From Fistularia commersonii (taxonomy: Eukaryota; Chordata; Actinopteri; Syngnathiformes; Fistulariidae): 64,000 nucleotides of DNA. Shown here one piece after another: positions 1 through 12,484 of the stretch. Within the stretch, counting starts at the first letter, position 1; each line of letters begins with the position of its first letter. A program made the translations under genes and the position numbers. The notes beneath the pieces were generated by a model, which saw only the letters and a list, made by a program, of their open reading frames with translations, was not told where the DNA came from and searched no databases. The DNA lies in assembly GCA_037954325.1 (NCBI GenBank), contig JBBMNZ010000015.1, positions 5,002,001 through 5,066,000 of the forward strand, in the 5' to 3' direction.

Positions 1-115
1 ATGAATGAATGATCAATGCATCAATCAATTGATTAAGATTGGATGAATGAATAAATGGATGAATGGATGAATGGATGGATAAGGGTTGCGCAGTGGCACA
101 GTGGTGGAAATGAAA
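1..115. repeat. (ATGA/ATGG)n low-complexity tract running into a fish-repeat fragment
   Basis: The first 80 bases are degenerate tetranucleotide repeats of ATGA and ATGG units. They run directly into GCGCAGTGGCACAGTGG (about 88-105), which resembles the start of the fish-type repeat seen at 1178-1500. That repeat family commonly carries a GGAT-rich end, so this is probably two decayed repeat edges abutting. Confidence 0.5.
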
Positions 116-1177
116 TACTTTTGGCTGGATTAAGCCCTCCATTTTCAAAGTGTGTGTTGACAAGAGAACATGAAGGTAATGGCACTTCTTGGCTAATGCT
201 CTGTATCAATATACATGATTTGTCTGATTTATTCAAATTTGTTTTTAATGGTAACCTTACACTGTGTAATGAGTCAACTACTTATATCGAGAGACATTCT
301 ATTCAAAGCATCAGAAGAATGCTTTTTAACTTCTTTCTCACCAGCATTGAATGCAACATTTATTGACTATACCCTAACCACCATGACACTCTATCAAGAA
401 TGTTATTAATAAACTGTTGTGCTAAATTAGTCATATGATAGGTGGTACATTCTACTTAAGTATTCTCAAACTGTTAAATTTGAGAAACATAATTCCGTAA
501 AATGTGGAAGATATATGATCTATGACTCTAGATTGCAGCATTGTCCTCAATCTCTATGAAACATTAACATGCTGAATGGGTTGCTGACACAGTTAATGAT
601 GGGTAAGTATTCCAGTAAATCTCGGTTAACATTCAAATTTCATCTATATTGTCCATACCCCCAATGCACTTTCAAGGGTTTTTTTTTCTTGTCTTTCAAC
701 AACACATACATCAACCTCGCCTATGCAAACATTACAAGATAAAACAAGGGTAAGGGAGAAATTGTATCACATTGAAATATTTGTATTGCTAATTTTCTCA
801 CATGTTTTATCTGATTTCTTTTTCTGTGGATCATTGTTCAATACCAGTGCTGGATGACTTTGACTTGGATCTGCTCACAAGACTACAGGCTGGCATCTCT
901 GAGGTGCTCGAAATATTTGGATTTTATGTAGTTCATACATGACAAAACCTGCTTACATCAAGTATTTAGACCCTAACGTGGAAAGAATCCTAAATGCATA
1001 GTTAGGATTTTATCCTGCCAGTGAAAGTTTTCATATTTTAAGGCCTTATTTCTGAATAATTTAGTGTAATTCTTTGACTTAAAAAATAGGTGTTGTCAGA
1101 TTTTAACAGCAGATGTATGAGAAAGAACCTAAAAAAATTGGCATAGAGTCATATTTTGAGTTATCAATATTATTTTT
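116..1177. other. unassigned AT-rich intergenic DNA
   Basis: I see no gene, RNA or recognisable repeat here. Reading frames are short and interrupted, with no splice-bounded coding pattern. A T-run lies near 679-688. Confidence 0.5.
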
Positions 1178-1500
1178 GTGAGGCACAGTGGCACATTGGT
1201 TGGCACTCCTACCTCACAGCAAGCTGGTTCAATTTCAGCTAAGGGCCTTTCTGTGTATTTACATGTTTCCTCATGGTGGTCTGGTTTCCTTCTACAATCA
1301 AACATGTAGAAGGTTCATTGGAGACTCCCAAATAACACAGATGTGTTAAAGAGACAGTGAATGGTTGTATGTGATAAACTGGCGACTGGTCTAGGGCCTC
1401 TTGCACAGTGGTAACTGGGTGGGATAAACCCCACAACCCACCCCCCTTACCTGCGACATAAATAGTGGGATGAGGTTTATAGATAATGAACCGTGAGTGC
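1178..1500 (+). repeat. diverged copy of an abundant fish-type interspersed repeat
   Basis: The segment opens with GAGGCACAGTGGCACATTGG and continues through CCTCACAGCAAGCTGGTTCAATT (tRNA B-box-like), AAGGGCCTTTCTGTG, GATAAACTGGCGACTGGTC and GTGGGATAAACC. The same block order occurs at 4251-4460, 41253-41597 and 49955-50250, and inverted at 15386-15553 and 19245-19455. It is non-coding and moved passively. The family label is from general knowledge of fish genomes. Confidence 0.7.
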
Positions 1501-2639
1501 AATTTGACAATTTGCCCAAAATTACGGTGTAGATAATCTACCAATAGTAATGTGGAATTTTGGGCAATTGTGTGTTATTCACTCCAAACATAAATTTATG
1601 GGATAACTATAACATAATGAACCAGGTAAAACCTTTCCGTGAGTTTTGTCATCAGATTGTGATCTTGTTTCTCCTGCAATGGGATTCTCCTCACATTTGG
1701 GGTCAGTAACCCAGTAACCCAGAGATTTATGTTTTCTGATATATGTGTTTTTTTTTTTTTTCGTTGTTTCTTTTACTTTTAACCACGGTCATATCATCTC
1801 TGTATTCGCTTGTAAGTCTTGTCCCAGTGTCAACCGGTCCTGGAAAATCTGTATCACACTCACATGCATCTGCTTACTTGAAAAACATACCACTGTGTGC
1901 ATTCAGAGCTGCCCTACAGCATATAAGTTGCCCCCTGTGGCCACTCTCTGACCTCTTTCTTCTCTGGTGAAACATGTTTTGACAGAAGCATTAGCATTGC
2001 AGTCAAGTGGTCAGAGTTGTCCAAGTGGGGTAATGGAACTGCTCTGTATGCATTCTTATTGTTTGTGTACTCCTGGTCCAATGTATTATTGCCCTTTCTA
2101 TCAAACTTCACTAGCTGGTACAACAAATGCAATTATATTTTTGGATTTCCCTTGTTGACATCCCTTGATTAATGAAAAATGCAGTGGGTCTGATCCTTTG
2201 CATCCCACTTTTGGGATGATATACACAGCAGATTGTTGAGCTTCCTTTACATTGTCATTCATGAGGCTGAGCTACAGACAATAATCATGAGTTGCTGTGG
2301 CAAAATATTTTTTTCTGAATTCCATGTTAAAACATATTTTGAAAATTCAAGATAATTTTCTCCCATGTTATTTTCTTTTTAAATACACATTTCCCATGCA
2401 CATTGGGTTTGTAAAACAATTTAATTTGATTTTGTCACTAACTAGAGTTTTATGTTATTTAGCAGAACTTCTCCTGCATCCATCCAAACCTCTCGGGGAG
2501 TTTCAACTTGGCACAACTATTCATATTTGGTGCTTTCTTTGTGAAGTTCAATTATAAAGTTTATGATTATGTCTTTAAACTTTGATTTTATTTGTGTTGC
2601 TAAAACTAAGTGTTGATAGCATTTAGAGCGCAATGATAT
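1501..2639. other. unassigned intergenic DNA
   Basis: No gene or recognisable element. A T-run occurs at about 1747-1762. Several 60-90 codon frames occur by chance, with biased, low-complexity composition and no family resemblance. Confidence 0.5.
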
Positions 2640-3363
2640 TAACAAAGGTACTCCCATCCCCATCGGCCTGAACATAAACACCTCCAAAACCCAAGTCATG
2701 TGCATAAACACCACATGCACCAATCACTTTGGATGGGAATCCTCTTGACTATGTCGAAGAGTTCTCATATCTTGGAAGTCTCCTGAGCAAGGACAGTGCT
2801 TGCAGCAAGGACATCAGCTCGGAAGAGCTTGCAGCACATTTGCAAGCCTTCAGACCATCTGGAAATCAAAGCACTATAGCCTTAAAACCAAGCTTCAACT
2901 GTATAACAGCAATGTTAAATCAGTCCTGCTTTATGGCTCAGAGTGCTGGCGGGCGGTTGAGAGTGACATGAAAAGGATAAATACCTTTCACAATGGATGT
3001 CTTCGGACGATATGCCGCATTTTTTGGCCCGAAAAGATCTCCAATTAGGACTTGTACAGAAAAACAAACTGTTGCAATGCCGTGCTGGAAAATAAGCATC
3101 GCCGACTCAGATGGCTCGGACGTGTCGTCTGAATGGACCAGGACTGCATTCCTAAAGTAGCCCTTAGATGCACCCCACCTGGAAAGAGGAAACAAGGAAG
3201 GCCAAAAACAACCTGGTGGAGAACCGTGACCTTAGAACTGATGATGGCAAACCTTACACGGAGCAAAGCACAACATGCTGAACAGGACAGGACCAGATGA
3301 AAGCAGATAGTTGAGGCCTCATTTTCCACCCGGAATGAAGAGGATTAAGAGAAGAAGAAGAGA
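2640..3363 (+). mobile_element. 5'-truncated non-LTR retrotransposon (LINE), C-terminal ORF2 and 3' tail
   Basis: Conceptual translation across frames gives the C-terminal part of a LINE reverse transcriptase polyprotein. It contains NINTSKTQVM near 2675, YVEEFSYLGSL near 2752, a SVLLYGSECW block at about 2920-2950, MKRINTFHNGCLRTICRIFWP at about 2969-3030 and a basic KRKQGRPKTTW motif at about 3184-3216. The element ends in EED followed by a stop and an (AGA)-rich tail to 3363. These are typical of the region after the polymerase domain in RTE-like LINEs, although I cannot fix the clade. Several frameshifts and stops show it is dead. Most of the polymerase and all of the endonuclease are missing, consistent with ordinary 5' truncation on insertion. 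Confidence 0.8.
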
Positions 3364-4094
3364 GATCCCCATCACCACTGTAAATGTACCTCAACTAGTT
3401 GACTAGTTGACATCTCTTGACTGCTTGTCTCAAGCTTACTAGACAACTTTGCTTTTGCTTTATTCAAGCAAAGTACATTATTTTTGTTAGGCCCTGTGAC
3501 TGAAAGCCAGAGAATCTTATGGGAATTCAAAACACACACCGGAAACATTTTAACACAGAAAGCCTCAATTGGTCTCGGATCCAGGACCTTCTTGTTGTGA
3601 TGCCCGATTGGAAATTTTGTGAAAATTTCATCAGCATTCAGTTTCTATCTTTTTACGTTCAAGTGTTCTGTGGCCAAGTGCCTCTGAGTTACTATAACTC
3701 CAATGACTTCACAGTCAATACGCAAATTATCACTGATAGGATATCAATCATCAGTCATTATGGTTGGCTTCATTCCTCTCATTTAGCCCAGCCGTTTAAA
3801 CAAAAAAAAGTTATCAAAATATTTTGTGAGTGAATTTTAGTGTTTTCCATGGCAAAATGGTAATTATTGATAATCTTTTTTTCTCAATTATTTGATAATT
3901 ATTCATTCTATTTTTGGATGAGCAGCGAGGGCCTCTATGATTTAAGACAGTCAGTTAATACAACATTATATTTGCATTCTCATTTGGATCCACTTAGTGC
4001 ACAATAATTTGTTTTATTCCATCTCAGATTGTTGCCTTTTTCTTGGACTTTTTTGAGTGTTCAGCCTTCAGCCGCCCGAGTTTTTCTTCATGGC
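3364..4094. other. unassigned intergenic DNA after the LINE
   Basis: No gene found. A perfect 12-bp palindrome TCAACTAGTTGA lies at 3391-3402 with a partial second copy overlapping it. The rest is plain AT-rich sequence. Confidence 0.45.
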
Positions 4095-4217
4095 CTTGAG
4101 TTTCGTAATCAGAATCAAAAAGGCTTTATGTGTCTCCGAGGGGCAGCTGGGGGGAACACAGGGTAGCGGCACCAAAAATAATATATTAATATATATATAT
4201 GTATATATATATATTTC
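4095..4217 (-). repeat. LINE 3'-tail-type fragment plus (TA)n
   Basis: AATCAGAATCAAAAAGGCTTTATG followed by a GAGGGGCAGC block is the reverse complement of the ...AATAAAG...TTCTGATT 3' end seen in fish L2/CR1-type LINEs. The same arrangement (AATCAGAATC, T-rich stretch, GGGAACACAGGGTAG) recurs at 34205-34300. A short TA dinucleotide tract follows at about 4182-4215. Confidence 0.5.
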
Positions 4218-4250
4218 CTTTAATCTTTATCTCAGTCTCCTCAATGAATT

Positions 4251-4460
4251 GATGGTGGCGCAGTCGTCCTCACACGAAACAAGACAAGAGGACCTTTCTG
4301 TGTGGAGTTTGCATGTTCTTCGGTGTCCTCCTACAGTCCAAAAACATTCGGCAGCTTAACTGGAAAAAGAATTGCGTGTGAGTGATTATGTGGGCCTGCG
4401 TTTGACTAGACCCTGAGTGCAGGATTAGACGATAGAAGATGGATGGATGGATGGATGTAC
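4251..4460 (+). repeat. fish-type interspersed repeat with (GGAT)n end
   Basis: GGTGGCGCAGTCGTCC leads into AGGACCTTTCTGTGTGGAG, TTTGCATGTTCTTC, CTCCTACAGTCCAAAAACAT and finally a GGATGGATGGATGG end. The block order matches 49955-50250. A middle piece is missing compared with the longer copies. Confidence 0.75.
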
Positions 4461-5299
4461 AAAATTGTGCAAACTGTAGGTTCGCTCACTCACCATTTAT
4501 ATGATAGATACCTTGGTGTGGCAATGGGGGTTTTGCAGGGCTGCTCAGAATTGAAGAGTTGGACAGCTCTGAGGATGAGGATGGGTTTGGCAGGCGGGGC
4601 AGCAGAGTCTGCAACCAGAGGGGAGCCACTCAAAGGCTGGGTGTAAGATGTGGGACTGATCTGCAAGGATCTTTTAGGCCTGTTTAATTCAATATGTACT
4701 GCTCCAATTGCTCCTTAGCTAGTTTCACTTCCATCATATTGTTTGTAATCAGCAGATTGCAATATATACGGAGACCCTTTGATTTTGATTGCCTTCTTTC
4801 CTATTACCATTCATACTTCAGTTCTTCATGTCTGATGGCGCACTGCACGCTATGATCCTTTGTGCATCACATTGAAAGGGTTGGTGAAATACTGCAGACA
4901 TTCCAGGAGTGGGGTAAGAACATTTATGATTATGCATTTATGGATTCATGTCAGTTTTCAGTCAGCCAAACAATTTTTTTTTGTTCCTTCTCTGCTTTGC
5001 CTTCTTCTTCTCATACATCTCCAGTTGAGACAAGCCCCCAGACTAAGCCTCACTTTGTCGTTGTCGAGGAATGGCAAACTGTACACACTCCTCAGCCACT
5101 AAGCCAAATTAGTCTAATTGCCTACAACGTACATTGAAAATGCATTCCAGTGCCAAAGTCAATGACATTGTCAATGTGAAAGCCAAAGTCTCCAGGGCTG
5201 TTGCTCAAGTTGAACAGCATACATAGCCATTGTGAGCGCCTCTGTTGGGCAACACGCATGGCCTCCAGTGTCTGTGCTGCAACACCTGGCCATCCCCAC
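4461..5299. other. unassigned intergenic DNA
   Basis: No gene or clear repeat. The part near 4540-4650 is more GC-rich than its surroundings but has no recognisable protein in any frame. Confidence 0.45.
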
Positions 5300-5572
5300 C
5301 TCAACACCTTCCCTCAGGGCGGCCCGAGCCACCCTGAGGCTGCATTTCAGCCATGTACAGAGGAGGGATGATGAATATATTGGTACATGGATGCTGGAAT
5401 TTGAGCTGCCAGGCAGGAGGTCTCTAGGAAGACCTAAAAGAAGATTTATGGCCTGAGAGTTATGAGAGAGGAGGATACAGAGAATACGTTTAGATGTAGA
5501 AGGTTGATTTGCTCTGGCGACCCCTGAAGGGAAAAAAAAACAAAAGAGGGAAGAAGAAGAAGAAACAGCTTA
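5300..5572 (+). mobile_element. RTE-type LINE, short 3' fragment
   Basis: The frame from about 5310 to 5456 reads the extreme C-terminus of the same RTE family as the three large copies below. It shows HVQRRDDEYIG (about 5351-5383), then ELPGRR and GRPKRRFM before a stop at 5456-5458. The following 3' UTR contains GGCGACCCCTGAAGGGAAAA and a GAAGAAGAAGAA tail ending near 5572. It is a severely 5'-truncated insertion, the usual product of target-primed reverse transcription. This copy lies on the plus strand, opposite to the three long copies. Confidence 0.85.
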
Positions 5573-5587
5573 TCCCATCAATTTATT

Positions 5588-5625
5588 TTTTTTTCTTTTC
5601 TTTTCTTTTCTTTTCTTTCTTTTAA
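5588..5625. repeat. (TTTTC)n microsatellite
   Basis: Tandem TTTTC units after a T-run, directly downstream of the RTE 3' tail. Confidence 0.85.
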
Positions 5626-5724
5626 GTTCACAAAAAAATTTGACACCACAGAGCCAAGATCTTAAATGCATCATAATCACAGGGTATGTACTTGAGAATA
5701 CCTCTTATTCTCCCATTATCAATA

Positions 5725-5882
5725 CAAAATTTTGGAAAAAATAATTCAAGTCTGGATGGAAATACATGTTGTGACATTGCAGAAACTTAATGAAACAATC
5801 TCACAACAAAAGTGCTGTAATCAAAGCTAAAGGTGGTCCAAGAAAATATTAGACTTTGTCACTTTTTTGGGACAGGAATTGG
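5725..5882 (+). mobile_element. 3' end of a Tc1-type transposon
   Basis: The stretch encodes the last residues of a Tc1-type transposase: AVIKAKGGPRKY then a stop, at about 5817-5855. Upstream, CATGTTGTGACATTGCAGAAACTTAATG also looks like coding sequence of this family. Downstream, the short region CTTTGTCACTTTTTTGGGACAG resembles a terminal repeat. Everything upstream of about 5725, including the helix-turn-helix DNA-binding domain and the catalytic aspartates, is absent. Family assignment rests on the recognisable C-terminal motif. Confidence 0.75.
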
Positions 5883-6405
5883 TTGATTGAATACACATAG
5901 AGTGAAATGTTTCAAGACTTTATTTCTTGATTGAGATCTAGATTCAATTTTCCATGACATCTGTCCTAAGGTATCAAAAGCTGCTTTGATGACCAATATG
6001 TTAATCTGCTTTATTGGCCAGCAAACTCACCTTATCAAAGAGAAATTATGGGTTATTGTCAAGATGAAGATGACATGAGACTCAACAATGGAGATGACCT
6101 GGAGGCAACTATAATAGCAACCTGGGCTTTCATTACAACTGATCGGTGCCACAGGCTGATTGCCTCCATGCCAGACTGGTGCTGTAATTCAAGCAAAAGC
6201 AGGTCCAACCAAGTGCATAGAAATTGACGTACCTTTCAGAAACTTGGCATTTCTGTTTAAAATACCTTTTTCATCGATAATATACAATATTCTAATTTTC
6301 TGAGACATATCTCACTCTATGTGTAATAAGTGAAATCCATATAACATATGTGTTTCAAATGAGTGACAAAAATATTGAACTTTTTCAGGATATTCTGTTT
6401 TTTAA
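5883..6405 (+). mobile_element. internally deleted Tc1-type transposon of a second family
   Basis: The left edge (AGTGAAATGTTTCAAGACTTTATTTCTTG, about 5900-5935) resembles the inverted end of a Tc1-type element. The middle encodes the transposase C-terminal part: WPANSP near 6015-6032, IKEKLWVIVKMKM (equivalent to the conserved IENLWG region holding the third catalytic acidic residue) near 6035-6075, then ATW and CHRLIASMP at about 6150-6175. The right side has repeated ATTCTAATTTTCTGAGA-type motifs and ends near GGATATTCTG (about 6400). About two thirds of the transposase is missing, so this is a dead or non-autonomous derivative. Confidence 0.75.
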
Positions 6406-9020
6406 CATATAAATACATACAAAAATGATGATAGAAAAGCTGACAATTTTACATGATTCAAACAAGTTTTATTCAAGTCTTGCACTGAATTCATCATCCT
6501 CTTTTATATATAACTTGCTTATCCTACTTAGCTCTTTAATTGGACCCTTATATTCAATGACACCTTGCCTCTTTCACAAAGAAAAAATGTGAATAAATTA
6601 ACATAAATCAATTTCTCCTTTTCCTGTCATTTTAACTGGCTAGTGGTTTGTGTTCCCTACATTGTCCAATGATATATTAATGTATTTGTTCTGTCAAGTT
6701 GTTCTGTTAAAATATATTGTCTTACCCATTGTTAATACCATCTCTAGGTCCATATATCTTTTCAGTTGTGTGGATTGAAACATCCAGTGATAATAGATTT
6801 CTGGGGAACCCATGTCCTTCAAATGTGATGTTAATTAATTAACTTATTTATTAAAAACCTTAAATGCCATCCCAAATCAGATTCCTTTTAGATGAAAATG
6901 TAAATAATTTAACCCAGATAAAATAAATGCTCACTTTTGTTCCAAAACCTGACCCTAAACACTTACCGTAGAAAATAAGTCTGATGTTCCAATAACTGCT
7001 ATTGTCACAAAAAAAAAAATAAATAAATAAAAATAAAGATTGACTGACTAAATGATACAAGAAAAATATATTGTTTGGATTTGGTTGAAGCAAAAACCAA
7101 AGATAGCGCTAATTGGGACAAAACACATTTCATATTGGACTTTCCCTCTGCAAGTTTGGTGTTTCTCAGTTGCAATGACAAATCTCATCAAACAATGTTT
7201 TAGCATCTCGTTTTTTTTCACAAAATGGTTTGATGATTTCACACATCTGAGACTACACTTCTCAAACAACTATTTAAAATGATTGCCAGTATTAAAAAAG
7301 AATATGGTGAATAATACAAACCAGTGTAAGAATCGGTACAATTCTGCCTTCTTTCTGCATCTTGCTGCTTTCAAACATTTGTTTCCATTCATTGCTTTGC
7401 TTATGAGTGAAACTCTGTTGTACAAATTTGCTCATATAAGTGCCAAGTTTAAAACTGTTTAAAAGATGCTTCAACAACCTGACAAACCTAAAGATCATTT
7501 TAAGCTGCTTACAGGTTCAAATTTATGGCCACAGTTTATTATTCATGAAACTACTCAGCTTTTTAAAATTTCTTGCCCCTCCGAATCCTGAGTGAGGATA
7601 ATGTGAACCCCACCTTTTTTTTTTGACTCTGCTGTTAATTCTCTCCTATCACTGGGGCATATGAATGATACAGGGGGGAATGTGAAAGATACTGCTCACA
7701 AGAACTGCTCCAGAGGGATTTTGGTCTCACAGTCTCACATGATTTGGGCTCAGAGGAGTTGGGGAGGCATCAGGGGAGATGTGCTGGATCTATATCAGAA
7801 GTAGCTTGGGGTTTCAGGAGCAGGCCAGGTCACAAGCTTCCTGTTAAAAGATCTTCGCTTTGTCACACAAAACCAACCTTAAGCTCAACTCCCATATGAC
7901 ATCTGCCAACATCTTGAGGATGATGGGGCTACATGATGGGGGCTTTTACTGATTCTCCCTTCTGTCTTCCCAGAGAAATCAATTAAATACATAAATAAAC
8001 AGAAAAAAAACAATATTGCTGAATGGCTATGTTTTCAAAAGAGTTGATCCTTTTAGCTTATCATTATGTCTTGTTATGATAATCTGTTTAAAATACTTAA
8101 CGTTAAATGCTCTTCAGTAAAATCATTAAATAAATTATGTGTTCATGACAATGCAAAACCCTTGGGTGATTTGTCAGCATACTGCTTAAATACACTGCTT
8201 GTGATTAATATATATAATAATAACCAATATATTTATGCAGTTTCAAGGCAATCTCACAAAATTAGATTATGAAAATCTATTATCTATATTTTTTTGTTTC
8301 ATCACTTAGTACATGTTTGTAGGCACTTACATTTCACAAAATGATAACAATCATTTAATTGCATATCTCAGGAGGAAAAACAAAAAAAACAAAATTACAT
8401 ATATTTTAAGACATATATAATTATATCACAATGCATCAAAAAGCATGCCTTTGGCAATTTTTTGACAGGGTTTTTTTTTACATTTTTTTGTGTATCCTGA
8501 CCATAAAAAATAATCTGTCATGTGAAATTCACCATGATTTTACAAAAAAAAATCCAAAATAACAGTAACATCTTGAGCGTGCATTAAGTGATCTTGGCAG
8601 GACATGTTCAAATTTTCATGTCAGCACCATTAAGGCATTGAAAGGGGAAAGTAAACCATAATCCTCTCAGGGCTAATGCAAAAAAGGCATTTATGATGTG
8701 ATGTAGAATATCTAAGAAGCATGTCAAATGATGACAAATTAGGGATTAGCAATATCAAAACTTTGTTTAAAACAACAAAAAATCAAGTTAAACATGCATT
8801 GATTTAAGTTTGTGTATTATTGTGAGGATTGTATGCTCCTTAACACATATCTACTGAAGCCTCAGTTAAATCCCCTTTTGCCTGTCTATGATAGGCACAC
8901 TTCCCATGGCGTACAAGCAGAGACTCAAGCATGGATGGTTTACAAGATAGTCCAGAATTCAAGATGGAAAATAGGGCCCGTCCCTAGACACCTTAACTTG
9001 TCCTTCGTGAGCAATTAAGT
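6406..9020. other. unassigned AT-rich intergenic DNA
   Basis: No gene, RNA or recognisable mobile element. Many A/T homopolymer runs, for example at 7010-7030 and 8465-8490. Open frames are short and lysine/isoleucine/phenylalanine-rich, as expected from composition alone. Confidence 0.5.
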
Positions 9021-12000
9021 ATTGTGCTAAAAGCACGGGAGAAATCAAAGACCGTTATTCTCACTGTGCTCCCCGGTCACCTCCATTAGAGATATAGCTC
9101 TGTTTTTGTGAAAAAGATAAGGGCAATGCTCACCTGATGGCAAGTTCGTAGGCCATGGGAATGGGTTCATATGAAGAAAGCTCTCTGGGAAAACTGTGTC
9201 TCTTAACTGTAGGCTAAGAACTTTTGGAGAATGGGAGGGTGGGAGCAGGTTTGTTAACCCCAGATGCAAGTGTTGGGGGATTTAGTAGGGATGACAGAGA
9301 TGAGACACAGACAGGGCTTCAAATTCAAATATCATAGAAGTACAAGTTCAGACCATTTATGTATTTTGTCAGCATCCTGAGTATTTTTCACACTAAAGTT
9401 AGTGTCTATGGTCTCTGATGCAAATTACAAGATTGTCAGAACTCTCGTTGTTTGAATTGTAGTCCCCCTCATCTGGTTTTGGTGAAAAATTAATTCCAAG
9501 CCTCATTATTCCAACCAGACCCTTTTCGTATTGTGTGAGACAGGTGGTTTTCAAGAAGATTTTTGCACACAGGCAGAGTGTTCTGGTTTAGTCTGCCGTG
9601 AGGTAGAGAGAGATAATTAGTCCATAATAATCTGCAAGGTGTGAGGAAACTAATAAGTCAATTTTTGTGTCACTAGTGTGGCACATAATGGACTTGAAAA
9701 TTGCCATGGCTATGTAGATGATGGGGAAACTGAAGATAATTGAAATACACAGAGATACCCCACAGAAGCAGATGTGGCAGAATTTTTTATTTTTCCACAT
9801 CATGCAACAAAAATTGAAGGTTGGAAAATTTAATGCCATTGTTAATCTCACAATAGGTCTTCTTAAAAAAAAACATTAATCAATGATATTTTGGAATTAT
9901 CTAATTCAGTCAGAGTGATGTCAGGTTTTATGTTTACATATGTGGTTTTGAATGAGGCTTAAATGGGACTGGTTTTCGTCTGTGTTATTTTGGCATGATT
10001 CTCTCATATATTGACAACACTAACTAAACACTAACTTGTCTGTTAAATATAATGTTTCTTGAATATATTGTTAAATATAATTTGTATGCCATCTCTGAAA
10101 ATTATTCCAAATAATTTCCATTGTATCCAAGGTGGCCCCTCATACAATCCTGTGATTTTGGTTGGCAAGACATAGGGACCAGACTGACCTTCAGGTTTTT
10201 GGGGACTAATTTGCTGGTTAGCATGTCAAGATGCAAGATGGTTCCTCTACAAACTCCTAATTCCTCCCAGCTCTAAAACATAATTGTATGACCATGTTTA
10301 GAGTTGTTATCAAGCCAACAGTGTGTACAACTGGCCCTCTTCTGATAGAAAACCAATGGTCACAACAATGTGCCATTAATGTAAATGTGATGAGAGGCAA
10401 TAATTTTAATTTGCAACAGTCAGAATACTTGGGATATTACACTGAGGGACTGCCCTAGAAGTACAATATTAAATCAGATTGTCTTTGGTAGATCATTTAC
10501 ACATTTAACGGTTGTTACAAAATGAGTAAGAGGAAGATAATTAATTGGAGCTGTTGATTTTGAAGTAATAGTATTATAAATGACATTAATAATGAATGTT
10601 AAGATGAATTGTGTTGAAATATGCCAAAAAGGATATTTGTCCAAATTACCATAGACGGCCTTGGTTGACATTTTGATGTATCATAATGATGAGAGGGTAA
10701 AAACAGGTTTCCTGATTAAATTAAACTCCAAATATTTTTTTTGTCTTGGGCTTTTTCCAGTTTTGAAAGCCAGCGCCTACTTTCCCAACTGTGATTGAAC
10801 TGGATATATTAATTCTAATAGAATTCCAATTTTCATAGTCAAGTATGATTCTTGACTTCATAGTTTAGGGTCATGTTACCTGATGTGAGCTGTTCTCTTT
10901 CTCCAACTTAAGTTATGTCTAAATCATTTTTGTACCAGTTAAAATCACTGTTGTTTAATTGTAAACTAACCATTACATATGCAAGGTTAGGAGGGACTTT
11001 CAATCAAGTTTGCTACAATGCCAGTGTAATGTATTACCATAATTAATATCTGTCACCCTGTGTTTGCTGTGCTATAATGAATGGTTGCTCTGAAAAAGAT
11101 CTCCTGATGGAGACATTATGAGTAATGATCTGTTTATAATTTTACATTTGTTTTCTTTAAATCATCCACTGATGTTACTCAGTAAAAGAAACAGATTGTG
11201 TCACTGAGTCATCTTTGCTTTTTCATACCACATAACATCTATGATCGTTATCATACTTACTTTTCATACCACAATCTGTGTGCCATTCGATACAAAAATC
11301 AAAAATGCAATTTCAGATGAAAAAAAATCGACATGGGAAAGATAAAAAGATTCTTATATATTAAGAAATCTTATTGAATTCTCTGACAAATTTATCAACT
11401 TCATGGAGTTCAAGACTGGACAATCAATAGGATCCAAATATTGTTTTGTGGAATCATAATGAATACCTGATCGCACAAATATGGACCTGCCTTTCTCAGC
11501 TGATGATGTCAATAAAAACCCCTTTCTACCTGCAAATTTACAGCATAAGCACAAAGCAGCAATTTCTCCACAATATCCATTGTAATGAGATTGATTTGAT
11601 TTGACCATAGTTAAACGCCTTGCCCTTGGGGCTACCAGAAAGCCTGAGCTGTATTCATATAATCTCAGTGAATATTTAAGGTTTTGTGCTGCCTCCCAAT
11701 CTATAAGGAAGGCCTATTCGCCAGGTAAGATTAGATTTGACTGCATGATAATGGAAGCACTAATGCAATGACAGCCAGATTCACAACACGCAAAGGTTAC
11801 AGCACAAGCAAATTTTTAATCAGCTGAAAATGTCAGAGAGCTAACCTTGGGTCCAAATAAGGGTGTATATGAACATTAGGAGTCACACCACGTCAGCATG
11901 CTGATGAGCCCTGAGGATGGAGGTTGGTGGGTGAGGGCAGTCCGGGAAATCAGCAGGAAAACTTTCTTCAGAAAATTAGGAGTGTGTCAGAAAGCCTTCT

Positions 12001-12484
12001 CCATCATAACTGGCTTGCCAAAGGTTAATTTTCTCTTCAAACATATTTGGTCAAAGGACCAGCATGTGGGATTTGAATGGAATATCATTTTCATGAATAT
12101 TTTGACTGGTAGATACCAGACAGATACCGAATGTGTCGATAAACAGTGCCAATTTTCCACAACTGCCAAGTGTTCCTCTTGAAACCAGTCAAACCCAGAT
12201 GCTGAAGCCTCACATCGCCTAACAATTCTAATAAGCAGTTTACATTATCTTTGAAGTCTCTTAATTTAATTTATGCTTCAACTGTGGCTTGGGCAATCAC
12301 AACCCAGATGATCCCTCTGGGATGCCACATTGCCCCCAGCTAAGAGGAGTCGCTCTCTTCAGACATCTCCACATCAACTACAGTATCCTGAAAGTGTTTA
12401 GGGTAAACTTCATCTTCTCCCTGCATTGTCCCATGGGGTCTATTGACTGTTTGTCCCGGAGGCTTCTGCCCCTCAGACTGCTTG
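9021..12484. other. unassigned intergenic DNA
   Basis: No recognisable coding sequence or repeat family. The part at about 8990-9300 is less AT-rich and non-repetitive, and 11040-11230 is likewise a plain unique-looking block. Either could be constrained non-coding DNA, but nothing in the single sequence proves that. A frame at 9588-9851 (minus) is cysteine/isoleucine-rich with no family resemblance. Confidence 0.45.

Noticed and set aside
9588..9851. 87-codon minus frame with hydrophobic, cysteine-rich stretch resembling a membrane protein
   Set aside because: Composition alone explains it; no conserved motif or exon boundary.
10140..10430. Possible diverged fish-type repeat
   Set aside because: A few phrases resemble the family (GGTTAGCATG, CTCCTAATTCCTCCCAGCTC) but the block order is too weak to support a call.
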